Shown: positions 1-6,950, numbered from the stretch's first letter. The stretch is DNA of 14,486 nt from CAXSEA01 sp964235675 (GCA_964235675.1 CAXSEA010000070.1:1-14486), one strand, 5' to 3'. Numbers and translations are program-made. The notes: a model not told the origin generated them from the sequence alone.

Positions 1-161
1 AAGTGGGATGCCGCAGGGAGGGATTTGCGCTTAGCGTCCCGCCGCCGATACTCTGCACCGATAATGCCGCGATGATCGCCTGCGCGGGCTACTACCATTT
101 GCAAGCTGGGAAAGTGGACGATTTGACGCTGGACACTTTGGCGAGCGAGCGGCTGGCTTAA
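1..161 (+). CDS. tsaD: TsaD, tRNA threonylcarbamoyltransferase subunit, 3' end only
   Basis: Frame 3 is open from the window edge to a TAA at 159-161 and encodes about 52 C-terminal residues. It contains LCTDNAAMIACAGYYHLQAG, the conserved C-terminal signature of TsaD/Kae1, in which the Asp helps hold the active-site metal. TsaD transfers the threonylcarbamoyl group to A37 of ANN-decoding tRNAs, working with TsaB and TsaE in the cytoplasm. The fragment ends at the usual family distance after this motif, so the 3' end looks intact. The start and most of the ASKHA ATPase fold lie outside the window. The gene converges on the membrane ATPase gene that ends at 342. The fragment has no start codon inside the window and is easily missed. 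The motif makes the call fairly safe despite its length. Confidence 0.88.
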   Translation, partial: VGCRREGFALSVPPPILCTDNAAMIACAGYYHLQAGKVDDLTLDTLASERLA

Positions 162-341
162 GTTTTTTGAAGGCCGGAAGTGTGATTAGGTCTAAGCTGA
201 TGGAGCCAATTTCCTCTTCACTCGGAGGAATATAAGGCATGAGGAAAATGATTTAGCGCAAGGGTGTGGTCATTTGGCTCCAGACCTCCCCCAGCCCCTC
301 CATAGAAATGGAGGGGAGTCAGAGCGCGTTTTTATGCCCCG
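162..341. other. Convergent intergenic gap with a repeat copy
   Basis: This 180-bp gap lies between the tsaD stop and the stop of the minus-strand ATPase gene. It holds the hairpin repeat copy at 279-319. It also has two loosely nested inverted repeats: tggagccaa at 201-209 with ttggctcca at 274-282, and tttcctc at 210-216 with gaggaaa at 241-247. No credible gene is seen. The possible reading frame at 31-240 on the minus strand overlaps tsaD and has no protein-like features. No classical GC hairpin followed by a T run is evident for either gene, so the repeat hairpin may be the only structured 3' end. Confidence 0.6.
279..319 (+). repeat. Dispersed hairpin repeat, copy A
   Basis: These 41 bp are identical to 11607-11647, more than 11 kb away. 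The core is a perfect 9-bp stem, cccctccat (295-303) and atggagggg (308-316), closed by the 4-nt loop agaa, with a C-rich flank to the left. It lies just past the stop codon of the minus-strand ATPase gene. The second half-element (the acttttgctaaaccct module) seen at the other locus is not recognisable here, so this copy looks partial. A REP- or MITE-like role is inferred. Confidence 0.9.
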
Positions 342-1535
342 CTAAATGAACACGGCTGCCGGGATGGGTGGCTCGCTGTTGACGGTGATGACGACGATGG
401 TTCCGTTGGGGGATGTGGCGAGGTCAACGGTGTCGGCGGTGCTGAGGATGAGCGGGAAGCCGATGCCCATCGTGCCTTGCGTGCTCCAGCCTTTTTGCAG
501 AGTCGCCATCGGCATATTTTCCAGGGAGATGCCTTTGCCGTCGTCTTTTACCCAGACTTGCAGCCGTCCGTCCGCCGCGCAGACAGTCATTTCGGAGTGG
601 GTGCCGTGGACGATGGCGTTCATGAGCGCCTCGCCGGCGGCTGTAATCATCAGGTCTTTGCGCTTGGGCGGCATGCCGATTTCGTCGGCGACGCGTCCCG
701 CGGCAGCGCGGGCCTCGCTGAGGTTGTCGCGGCTGAGCTCCACTACGCGGGCGCGCTCGGGTAGAGTCGGCAACAGAGAAGTCGGGCTTTCGTGGAGGCA
801 CAGCTTACCGTCGGTGACCGAAAAGAGGACGTCGCGGCAAAAAACGTATTGCTGGCGGGCGAGTTCCTTGTTTTGCTCGAACTCCTTTTGCACGTCAGCG
901 CCGCGTATGAACGAGGGGAAGCGCGCCGAGTTGACCAAAACGGCAAATCCGATATCGGCGGTGACCATCGACCAGGGAACGTTGGTGGTGTATGTCAAGT
1001 GCCAGTAGGACATGCCTTCGAGAAGATGCCCCAGGCCGCAGGTCAGAAAAATGATGGGGACGAACACGCCAAGGAGCCGCTGGAACCAGATTTCGCGGGA
1101 AACCAGCAGCGTGAAGGTCATAACGATAGCGTCGCCGACGAGGAGCGCGGGAAAGGGCGAAAGCAGCTTTACGCAAAACCAGTCGAGCAGAAACGAGCCG
1201 GCGAGATAGAGCAAAGCGAGGCCGAGGTCAGTGATATGCGCGCTCTGGGCGTGGCGTATTTTGACGAAATAGTATGTCATCGCGCCGAATACGCCGAAGT
1301 AGGCGACGCCGACCTCGACGTTGGCGACGCTCCATATGCGCGAGAGCTTGGGATCCATCAGCACGCAGCGCTGCATCAGCTCCATGGAGCTGAAATGCGC
1401 GTGCGTGCTGAGGAAGAGCAGCGAGTACATCGCGGCGAGCAAACCCACCGAGAAAATCCAGACCGACGGCCGCCGCTCAGGATCGCCGAGCCGGGGCGTG
1501 CCACTCGGAGGCTGAGGCAGTGTTTGTGTTGCCAT
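342..1535 (-). CDS. Membrane sensor protein with RsbW/histidine-kinase-type ATPase domain
   Basis: The protein has 397 residues. Hydrophobic helices lie at about 25-43, 68-91, 101-124, 129-149, 153-175 and 186-204. A short linker follows, then a GHKL ATPase domain at about 260-387. Seen in it: an N-box Glu302 and Asn306 (EALMNAIVHG), the G1 motif DDGKGI (331-336) and a Gly-rich G2 motif MGIGF (356-360). There is no HisKA phospho-acceptor helix, which fits the HATPase_c_2 (RsbW/SpoIIAB-like) group. The membrane part contains VAYFGVF (77-83) and FLTCGLGHLLE (163-173). These resemble the AYF and C-G-x-x-H motifs of ethylene-receptor-type domains, but about 70 residues with two extra helices separate them. 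The target is unknown and no anti-sigma antagonist or response regulator is adjacent. It lies 72 bp downstream of the RNase gene on the same strand and may be cotranscribed. No Shine-Dalgarno is visible at the start. Kinase activity is inferred. Confidence 0.8.
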   Translation of the reverse strand: MATQTLPQPPSGTPRLGDPERRPSVWIFSVGLLAAMYSLLFLSTHAHFSSMELMQRCVLMDPKLSRIWSVANVEVGVAYFGVFGAMTYYFVKIRHAQSAHITDLGLALLYLAGSFLLDWFCVKLLSPFPALLVGDAIVMTFTLLVSREIWFQRLLGVFVPIIFLTCGLGHLLEGMSYWHLTYTTNVPWSMVTADIGFAVLVNSARFPSFIRGADVQKEFEQNKELARQQYVFCRDVLFSVTDGKLCLHESPTSLLPTLPERARVVELSRDNLSEARAAAGRVADEIGMPPKRKDLMITAAGEALMNAIVHGTHSEMTVCAADGRLQVWVKDDGKGISLENMPMATLQKGWSTQGTMGIGFPLILSTADTVDLATSPNGTIVVITVNSEPPIPAAVFI

Positions 1536-1607
1536 GTGTTTTCAACTAGCGCCGCTCTGCGCCATTAGCCGGATTGACTGCCTTGGATTGAATCGGTGTT
1601 GCGCAAG

Positions 1608-4436
1608 CTAATTTCCGCGACGTCCACCACGGTCGCGGTCGCGGTCGCGGTCGCGGTCTGGCTGCCCACTCCGCTCCGGCGCATTTTGGCGTCCCTGCCC
1701 CTGTCCCTGTCCTGACGGCCTGACTCCGCCGTTAGGATTGTTGTTGCTTTGAGCGCCCGCGCCGCCGTTGTTATTGTTGGCGGCCCCGATGCTGCCCATC
1801 ACCTCGCCGACGGCGTAGGAGCGGGCGACGCCGAGGAGGCGGATTTTAGCGATCTGGCCGACGGCGCGGGCCCCGTTGCCGATCTCGATCTGGTAGCCGC
1901 CTTCGATGAATGCGCTTGCCCAGGGCAGAGCCGAGAGAACGCTTTTTTGCACCGAGCATTCGACGATCTGCCCACGGCGGGGCAACGGGTAAACCTGCTC
2001 GATCTTGCCGGCGGAGCCAGGCTCGACTTCGTATTTCTCGACGTGGTAGTCGGAATCGGCGCGGGCGTAGATGGCGCGGCGCACCTGGCGCTCGAGCATA
2101 TCAATACTCTGGCCCTGCTCGCCGACCAATTGTGCGATGACGTCGGGGTGAGCGGTAACGACGATTGCCTCGCTGGTGACTTCGGCGGCGATTTTGGCGA
2201 TTTCGCGCTCCACTTGCATGCTGACGGTTTCCGCCGACGGCACGCGGCCGATGCCGTGGCAGTACGGGCAGGTGTCGGTGAGGGCGATGTCTACGGTTTC
2301 TTTTGTCCGCTTGCGCGTCATTTCGATCAGGCCGAGCGGGCTGATGCTGGCGATCTTGGTGCGGCTGCGGTCGTGCTTGAGCGCTTTGAAGAGCGTGTCC
2401 ATGACCAGCTTCTTGTCGCGCTGGTTGTCCATGTCGATGAAGTCGAGCACGATCATGCCGCCGAGGTCGCGGAGACGAAGCTGGCGGGCGATTTCGCCGG
2501 TGGCTTCCATGTTGGTTTGCAAGATGGTCTCGGATAAGCCCGAGCCGGAGCTGCCGACAAACTTGCCGGTGTTGACGTCGATGGAGGTGAGCGCCTCGGT
2601 CTGGTCAATGACTAGGTAGCCGCCGGATTTCAGCCAGACTTTGCGGCGCAGGAGGCGGTCGATATCCTGCTCGACCCGAAAGGCCTCGAAGAGCGGCTTT
2701 TCGCCGTCGTAGAGGTGGATGCGGTCGGTGAGGTCGGGAGAGATGCGGTCGATGATCTCGCAAGCGCGGGCGTAGTCGTCGGCGGAGTCGATAATGAGGC
2801 GGTCGATGTCGGAGCCGAAGACATCGCGCATGATCGTGTAGATCAGGCTCTGGTCCTGGTGGATCAGGCTGGGCGCGGGGGTGGTTTTGGCTTTGGCCCA
2901 GACGGTCTGCCAGGTTTCCACGAGCATGGAGTAGTCCTGGAAGAGATCGTTGGCGGAGCGTCCCTCGGCTTCAGTGCGGACGATGATGCCGTAGCCGGGC
3001 TGGCGGAAGCGCTCGACGACGTTCTTGAGGCGGTCGCGCTCTTTGCTTTCCTCGATTTTACGGCTGACGCCAAGGTTGTTGGCATCGGGCATGAGCACTA
3101 GGTAGCGTCCGGGCAGCGACATGCGCGTGGAGACGCGGGAGCCTTTGGTGCCACGCGGGCCTTTCACGACTTGCAGCAACAGCTCCTGCTTTGTTTGGAC
3201 TAGATCGGCGATGGAGGCGTGGCGGCGGGAGAAGCCTCGCCCGCCGCCGGGGCGCGCGCCGCCACCGGGAGCGCCGCCGCGCCGCATCGGCCTTTTCGCC
3301 TGATTGATCGGCTTGCTGTTGGTGCCATCTCCGCCTTCGGCCACAGGCCCGGCGCGGCGTCCGCCGGGACGCGATCTGGGTACTCGGACGATGCCGGATT
3401 GAGTCTCGGAAAGAGCGGCATCACCAGATTGCTCGCTGTCTGCATCCGGCTCGGATGCGGCGGACGCGGCATCGATCATCGTAGCGTCATGATCGAGCGC
3501 GATGTATTCTTCGGAGTCGTCCGAATCGTTGTTACTGTCGCTGAAGGATTTTTTGACTATAGCGGCGGTCTGCTCGGTAGGCTGCTCAAGGATTGTAGGC
3601 GGCGCGGAGTAGTCGTCGTCCGACTGCTCGATGCGCGTTGTGGCTTCCTCGAAAATTTCCTCGGCTTCACGCGCCAAGGCAAGCGCTCCCGGCTCCATTT
3701 CGCCGTCCTCATCCAGGTCCGCCATGGGGGAGACGAACTCCGAAGATGATGCGCTTGGGACAGACTCTTCGATTTCGCCGCTATCTTGCTCGATGATGTC
3801 GCCGAGATCAAAGCCATCTTCCGTGCCGATCTCGTCGAAGAACGCGTGGGAGTGCGCGCCTTCGGCATCGTCGGAGTCTCGGTCGGGGTCGGAGAGATAC
3901 TGGCGATAGTCGTTCAACGCGCTGGGCCTGCTGGGCGCCTCGGGGGCGGACATGCTTGCGGGCGTGACATTTTCGGCTGTCGGTTCATCGCGCCGGGAGC
4001 GTCCACCGCGTCGGTTGCGGTTTCGCTGGGAGGGCGAGCCGGAGCGCTGCGCCCCACCCTCTTTAGGATCGGGAGCGGAGGTACCGGAGGGTATCTCGGC
4101 CTGGGTAAGGGACGCGGCGGCCGGCGGCGGGGCGTTGAGGATTGCGGCGGGCTTGGCGCTTTCGGCGACGACGTCGTCATTGACGGATTCTTCGTCTTCG
4201 TCGGAGTCGACGTACTCCGGGAGAATGTCGGCGACGTAGAGGAAGGCGTTGCGCTCCAAACCGACATCGACAAAAGCGGCGTCCATGCCGGGCAGCACGT
4301 TTTCAACGCGGCCTTTATAGATGTTGCCGACGACCTGCTCTTCGCGCTCGATGCGAAGCTCCACCAACTGGTTGTCGTCGATGACCGCGATACGCGTCTC
4401 GCGGTTGGCGACGTTTACAAGGATTTCCTTGCCCAT
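1608..4436 (-). CDS. rne: Ribonuclease E/G family endoribonuclease with split S1 domain
   Basis: The protein has 942 residues. The N-terminal strand and first half of S1 (about 1-73, GNIYKGRVENVLPGMDAAFV) are followed by about 335 low-complexity residues (74-408). S1 resumes at about 409-450. The RNase H-like and DNase I-like core follows, with metal-binding Asp620 (LTSIDVNTG) and Asp665 (VLDFIDMD). The zinc-link Cys pair is CPYC (723-726), and a small domain ends at YHVEKYEV (797-804). A TRAM-like module occupies about 817-880, followed by an Asn/Gly/Gln-rich tail ending in Arg-Asp repeats. The family makes 5'-end-sensitive cuts in single-stranded RNA for mRNA decay and rRNA/tRNA processing. 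Catalytic and zinc-link residues are intact, so it should be active. It is larger than RNase G (about 490 residues) mainly because of the insert and tail. Rne versus Rng cannot be decided. The start is supported by AAAGGAT 7 nt upstream. Confidence 0.95.
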   Translation of the reverse strand: MGKEILVNVANRETRIAVIDDNQLVELRIEREEQVVGNIYKGRVENVLPGMDAAFVDVGLERNAFLYVADILPEYVDSDEDEESVNDDVVAESAKPAAILNAPPPAAASLTQAEIPSGTSAPDPKEGGAQRSGSPSQRNRNRRGGRSRRDEPTAENVTPASMSAPEAPSRPSALNDYRQYLSDPDRDSDDAEGAHSHAFFDEIGTEDGFDLGDIIEQDSGEIEESVPSASSSEFVSPMADLDEDGEMEPGALALAREAEEIFEEATTRIEQSDDDYSAPPTILEQPTEQTAAIVKKSFSDSNNDSDDSEEYIALDHDATMIDAASAASEPDADSEQSGDAALSETQSGIVRVPRSRPGGRRAGPVAEGGDGTNSKPINQAKRPMRRGGAPGGGARPGGGRGFSRRHASIADLVQTKQELLLQVVKGPRGTKGSRVSTRMSLPGRYLVLMPDANNLGVSRKIEESKERDRLKNVVERFRQPGYGIIVRTEAEGRSANDLFQDYSMLVETWQTVWAKAKTTPAPSLIHQDQSLIYTIMRDVFGSDIDRLIIDSADDYARACEIIDRISPDLTDRIHLYDGEKPLFEAFRVEQDIDRLLRRKVWLKSGGYLVIDQTEALTSIDVNTGKFVGSSGSGLSETILQTNMEATGEIARQLRLRDLGGMIVLDFIDMDNQRDKKLVMDTLFKALKHDRSRTKIASISPLGLIEMTRKRTKETVDIALTDTCPYCHGIGRVPSAETVSMQVEREIAKIAAEVTSEAIVVTAHPDVIAQLVGEQGQSIDMLERQVRRAIYARADSDYHVEKYEVEPGSAGKIEQVYPLPRRGQIVECSVQKSVLSALPWASAFIEGGYQIEIGNGARAVGQIAKIRLLGVARSYAVGEVMGSIGAANNNNGGAGAQSNNNPNGGVRPSGQGQGQGRQNAPERSGQPDRDRDRDRDRGGRRGN
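1631..1660. repeat. Hexanucleotide tandem repeat, five ggtcgc units
   Basis: Four perfect ggtcgc units and one degenerate unit lie inside the 3' end of the RNase gene. On the coding strand they encode the Arg-Asp dipeptide run near the C terminus. Copy-number change in six-base steps would alter tail length without breaking the frame. Confidence 0.9.
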
Positions 4437-4443
4437 GAAACTG

Positions 4444-4450
4444 ATCCTTT
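4444..4450 (-). promoter_or_regulatory. Ribosome-binding site of the RNase E/G gene
   Basis: The minus strand reads AAAGGAT seven bases before the ATG at 4434-4436. It is the clearest Shine-Dalgarno-like site among the starts in this window and supports the chosen start. Confidence 0.7.
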
Positions 4451-4735
4451 ACAATTTTTTAGAAAGGCTGGGCAGCGCGCGCGGGGCGGGAATTATGGAG
4501 GTGATCCTGAGAAGGCCGCTTTAGCTTAGCGAAGGGCTATGAGAAAAGCGGTGTCTCAGCTATCCGAAATCCGGCTCGACGCGGCGCGCATCCGCCTGAA
4601 TGATGATGGCGGCAGCCGCCGCGAAATCTGCGGAGCGCGGCTCGCCAAGCTATTTGCCGTTACACCCGCATGCAAAATAGTCACATGCAGCCGAAGAGCC
4701 AAGGGGCGTGAAAGACGTCGCTTTTCGGATAATAT

Positions 4736-4752
4736 CGCGCGCCCAGCGCGCG
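4736..4752. other. Perfect GC hairpin in the RNase leader
   Basis: cgcgcgc (4736-4742) and gcgcgcg (4746-4752) form a perfect 7-bp stem around the 3-nt loop cca. No T run follows on either strand, so it is not a standard intrinsic terminator. It may be a stable structural element in the leader. Confidence 0.55.
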
Positions 4753-4778
4753 GAAAACGCCGAAAAACTATTCATAGC

Positions 4779-4831
4779 ATACCCGCAATGCCCCTATTTT
4801 CAGACGGCGGCATCGAGGCGGGTATTGGGGC
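4779..4831 (-). other. Interleaved inverted repeats, possible H-type pseudoknot
   Basis: On the minus strand, starting at the FtsB-like gene's stop codon, the order is GCCCC (4831-4827), ATACCCGC (4825-4818), about 23 nt, GGGGC (4794-4790), ATT, GCGGGTAT (4786-4779). The first pairs with the third (5 bp) and the second with the fourth (8 bp). This interleaved order gives a pseudoknot rather than a nested hairpin. The pairing is seen directly; the fold is inferred. Confidence 0.35.
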
Positions 4832-4832
4832 T

Positions 4833-5312
4833 TTAACGCCCGGTGATATTGTGCAGGGCGCGACGCAGAGCGCCGGCAAGGCCTGGGGCTTCGGGAGTGG
4901 GCGCTGGAGGGGGCTGCTGCGCGGTGATGTTGAGGCTGACCTCGCCGGGCAGGAGGTAGTCTTGCGAGCGGGCTGCGGTTTGCACGCCGTCGGGACGCTT
5001 GAGGGCGGCGATCCTCGTTTGCAGCTCGCTGTTATCGGCGGTGATTGTTCCGAGCTGAGTTTTGAGCTGGCGAATGTGCGCCGACTGCACATGCTGCATC
5101 TGGTACGGCTGCACCGCTTTGCTAACCACGCCACAAAAGCCGAGAATGCCGACGGCGGCAATCATGCTCATAAGCGCGACGCGGGGCGCGAAGCCCATGA
5201 CGGGTCGGCGCTTCCGCTTGGAGCGGCGGCGCGGGGCGGGGGCGGAGGCGTAGTCGCCATCGACAGAGAATGGCGGGGCTGCGGCGGTGTCTGGCTGCCG
5301 GCTCGTTTGCAT
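4833..5312 (-). CDS. FtsB/DivIC-like septum formation initiator protein
   Basis: The protein has 159 residues. A basic N-terminal cytoplasmic segment (RRRSKRKRR at 28-36) is followed by one membrane helix (about 42-64), then a heptad-like stretch predicted as coiled coil (about 70-105). Next comes AARSQDYLLPGEVSL (113-127), which matches the conserved end of the FtsB/DivIC domain. A Pro-rich tail follows (about 130-143). FtsB/DivIC proteins form a divisome subcomplex with FtsL and FtsQ/DivIB outside the cytoplasmic membrane. The N-terminal extension and Pro-rich tail make it longer than E. coli FtsB (about 100 residues). It lies 84 bp downstream of pyk on the same strand, so cotranscription is plausible. 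The ribosome-binding site is weak (AAAGG, 8 nt upstream). The family match is good. Which of FtsB or DivIC it corresponds to is open, and FtsL, with similar architecture, is a less likely alternative. Confidence 0.82.
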   Translation of the reverse strand: MQTSRQPDTAAAPPFSVDGDYASAPAPRRRSKRKRRPVMGFAPRVALMSMIAAVGILGFCGVVSKAVQPYQMQHVQSAHIRQLKTQLGTITADNSELQTRIAALKRPDGVQTAARSQDYLLPGEVSLNITAQQPPPAPTPEAPGLAGALRRALHNITGR

Positions 5313-5396
5313 GATTGTAAGGCCTTTAATGAATTCGGAAGGAATAGTGTATTAAAGCCCAAACAACGTCGCCCCGCAACTTTATTTTTTGTAAAT

Positions 5397-6839
5397 TTAC
5401 GCGACGATTCTATCGGTTTGCAGCGCTTGGCCCATTTGGTGGATGCGAATGAAGTTCGTGTTGCCCGGCGCTCCGACTGGAACCCCACCGGTGAGCACGA
5501 TGAACGCGCCATTGGGAGCGGCGCCGCTGCGCTCGGCGGCGATCACGCATTCGCGCATCATCTGGTCGGAATCCTCGACGTTGCCCATTTTCACGGCTTC
5601 GACGCCCCAACACAGGGCGAGCTTGCGCTGGGTTTCGGTGCGGTGGGTTAGGGCGAGGATGCGGGCCTTGGGACGGAAGCGCGAGACAGCCATGGCGGTG
5701 CTGCCGGACGATGTCGCGGTGACAATCGCGGCGGCTTTCAGATCGCGGGCCATGTCGCAGGATGCCTGGCCGACGGCGAGGGTCATGCCGCAGTTGGGGT
5801 CGCCGGACGTTTCCACGTGGACTACGTGGAAGCTGGGCACGGATGCTTCGGTGAAGCGCGCCACTTTGTCCATCATCTGGACGGCGGCGAAGGGGTACTC
5901 GCCGACTGCGGTCTCGCCGGAGAGCATGACGGCGTCGGTGCCGTCGAGAATAGCGTTGGCGATGTCGCTGACTTCGGCACGGGTCGGGCGGGGATTGCGG
6001 ATCATCGAATCGAGCATCTGCGTGGCGGTGATGACGGGCTTACCGGCCTCGTTGCACTTTTTGATAATCATCTTCTGGGTGACGGGCACCTCGTCGATGG
6101 GGATCTCCACCCCGAGATCGCCGCGCGCGACCATAACGCCATCGACGGCGGCGATGATCTCGTCGATGTTGCGGACGGCCTCGTGCTTCTCGATTTTGGC
6201 GATGATGCCGATTTTGGCGCGGGCTGCCTCGCAGACGCCGCGCAGCACGGCCATGTCGCGGGCGGAGCGGACGAAGGAGGCGGCGACCCAATCCACTTTT
6301 TGGGCGATACCGAAGCGAAGGTCTTCCAAATCCTTGTCGGTGATCGCCGCGATGGGCAGGGAGACGCCGGGAGCGTTGACGCCTTTGTGGCTGCTGAGAG
6401 CGCCGCCGACGACGACCTCGCAGATGAGCTTGCCGGGCTTGCGGGCGAGAACTTTCAGCTCCAGGTTGCCGTCGTCGAGGAGCAGATGCGCTCCGGCGGG
6501 AACTGTCTCGGTCATCTCGGGGATGGAGAGAGTGACTTCGTGCTCGTCGCCGGGGACTTCATCGACGGTGAGGATAAACTCGCTGCCGACGGTGAGATTC
6601 ACTTTGCCCGCCGCGATGCGCCCGATGCGGACTTTGGGGCCGGACAGATCCTGGAGAATCGCCACGGAATCGCCGCTGGGATGGCTGCGGATAGCGGCGA
6701 TCACGGCGGCGTGCTCGTCGTGCTCGCCGTGGGAGAAGTTGAGGCGAGCGACGTTCATGCCCGATTCGATCAGGCTGTGCAGAGCCTCGGGCGTGCTTGT
6801 GGCGGGACCTATGGTGCAAACAATTTTGGTTCGGCGCAT
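5397..6839 (-). CDS. pyk: Pyruvate kinase
   Basis: The 480-residue protein is colinear with bacterial pyruvate kinases, which transfer phosphate from phosphoenolpyruvate to ADP as the last step of glycolysis. It opens with the hallmark MRRTKIVCTIGPATSTPEAL and NVARLNFSHG. It also has the catalytic Lys motif (IIAKIEKHEAV), the metal and PEP-binding signature (VMVARGDLGVEIP) and DGTDAVMLSGETAVGEYP. The C-terminal allosteric domain ends near residue 480, without the extra PEP-utilising domain seen in some Firmicutes enzymes. No key residue appears lost. The start is fixed by family similarity even though no Shine-Dalgarno is visible just before it. A perfect TATAAT lies about 106 bp upstream, with palindromic sites nearby. 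It is divergent from the cyclic-di-GMP gene and precedes the FtsB-like gene. Confidence 0.98.
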   Translation of the reverse strand: MRRTKIVCTIGPATSTPEALHSLIESGMNVARLNFSHGEHDEHAAVIAAIRSHPSGDSVAILQDLSGPKVRIGRIAAGKVNLTVGSEFILTVDEVPGDEHEVTLSIPEMTETVPAGAHLLLDDGNLELKVLARKPGKLICEVVVGGALSSHKGVNAPGVSLPIAAITDKDLEDLRFGIAQKVDWVAASFVRSARDMAVLRGVCEAARAKIGIIAKIEKHEAVRNIDEIIAAVDGVMVARGDLGVEIPIDEVPVTQKMIIKKCNEAGKPVITATQMLDSMIRNPRPTRAEVSDIANAILDGTDAVMLSGETAVGEYPFAAVQMMDKVARFTEASVPSFHVVHVETSGDPNCGMTLAVGQASCDMARDLKAAAIVTATSSGSTAMAVSRFRPKARILALTHRTETQRKLALCWGVEAVKMGNVEDSDQMMRECVIAAERSGAAPNGAFIVLTGGVPVGAPGNTNFIRIHQMGQALQTDRIVA

Positions 6840-6873
6840 GGTTGTGAGGCTCGCAAAGGGGACACGAAAGCAT

Positions 6874-6884
6874 TATCGCTGATA
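6874..6884. promoter_or_regulatory. Palindromic site 1 (TATCAGCGATA)
   Basis: On the plus strand this reads tatcgctgata, the reverse complement of TATCAGCGATA. The wider perfect-arm palindrome is attatc-gct-gataat (6872-6886). It would lie in the pyk leader, roughly 55 bp past the predicted transcription start. The spacing to site 2 is 57 bp centre to centre. The operator role is inferred. Confidence 0.45.
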
Positions 6885-6930
6885 ATAGGAGGAAGTGCCT
6901 AAACACACTTGGTTCGGCAGAATACGCATC

Positions 6931-6941
6931 TATCAGCGATA
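6931..6941. promoter_or_regulatory. Palindromic site 2 (TATCAGCGATA) over the predicted pyk start point
   Basis: tatcagcgata has 4-bp arms around the centre agc and is the same 11-bp sequence as site 1 on the opposite strand. It begins just downstream of the pyk -10, so it would cover the expected transcription start. That position suits a repressor. The sequence is seen; the function is inferred. Confidence 0.5.
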
Positions 6942-6944
6942 TGG

Positions 6945-6950
6945 ATTATA
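6945..6950 (-). promoter_or_regulatory. Candidate pyk promoter -10 (TATAAT)
   Basis: A perfect TATAAT lies on the minus strand about 106 bp before the pyk start. No good -35 sits at 16-18 bp; the nearest weak match, CTGACT, is 20 bp upstream. The position between the spaced inverted-repeat arms and beside palindromic site 2 supports a regulated promoter. Confidence 0.5.

Larger units (their letters stand above)
4437..4832 (-). promoter_or_regulatory. Long leader between the FtsB-like gene and the RNase E/G gene
   Basis: This 396-bp stretch has no credible gene. It holds the RNase ribosome-binding site (4444-4450), a GC hairpin (4736-4752) and interleaved inverted repeats (4779-4831). A possible extended -10, TGC followed by TATGAA, reads on the minus strand at 4771-4779 but lacks a good -35. 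If the transcript starts there, the leader is over 300 nt. A leader of that kind could serve RNase self-control, as known for E. coli rne, but that is inference. The hairpin and interleaved repeats have no U run, so they are not classic terminators. Confidence 0.45.

Noticed and set aside
31..240. 69-codon minus-strand frame at the left edge
   Set aside because: It overlaps the TsaD C-terminal signature on the plus strand and has no protein-like features.
201..282. Nested inverted repeats in the tsaD 3' gap as the ends of a small mobile element
   Set aside because: Arms are only 7-9 bp, spacing is asymmetric, no target duplication is visible, and the right arm overlaps the hairpin repeat.
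792..1568. 258-codon plus-strand frame opposite the membrane ATPase gene
   Set aside because: Antisense shadow with no hydrophobic or domain pattern; the minus-strand frame has clear membrane helices and ATPase motifs.
4779..4790. tacccgcaatg shared by the leader near 4780 and the phosphatase leader near 13386
   Set aside because: An 11-bp match between two places 9 kb apart is expected many times by chance in this window, and no other shared flank exists.
5443..6882. Long open frame (about 479 codons) on the plus strand opposite pyk
   Set aside because: It mirrors pyk exactly, has low-complexity Ser/Arg/Thr-rich composition, and reflects high-GC codon bias. The pyk frame is an unmistakable enzyme.
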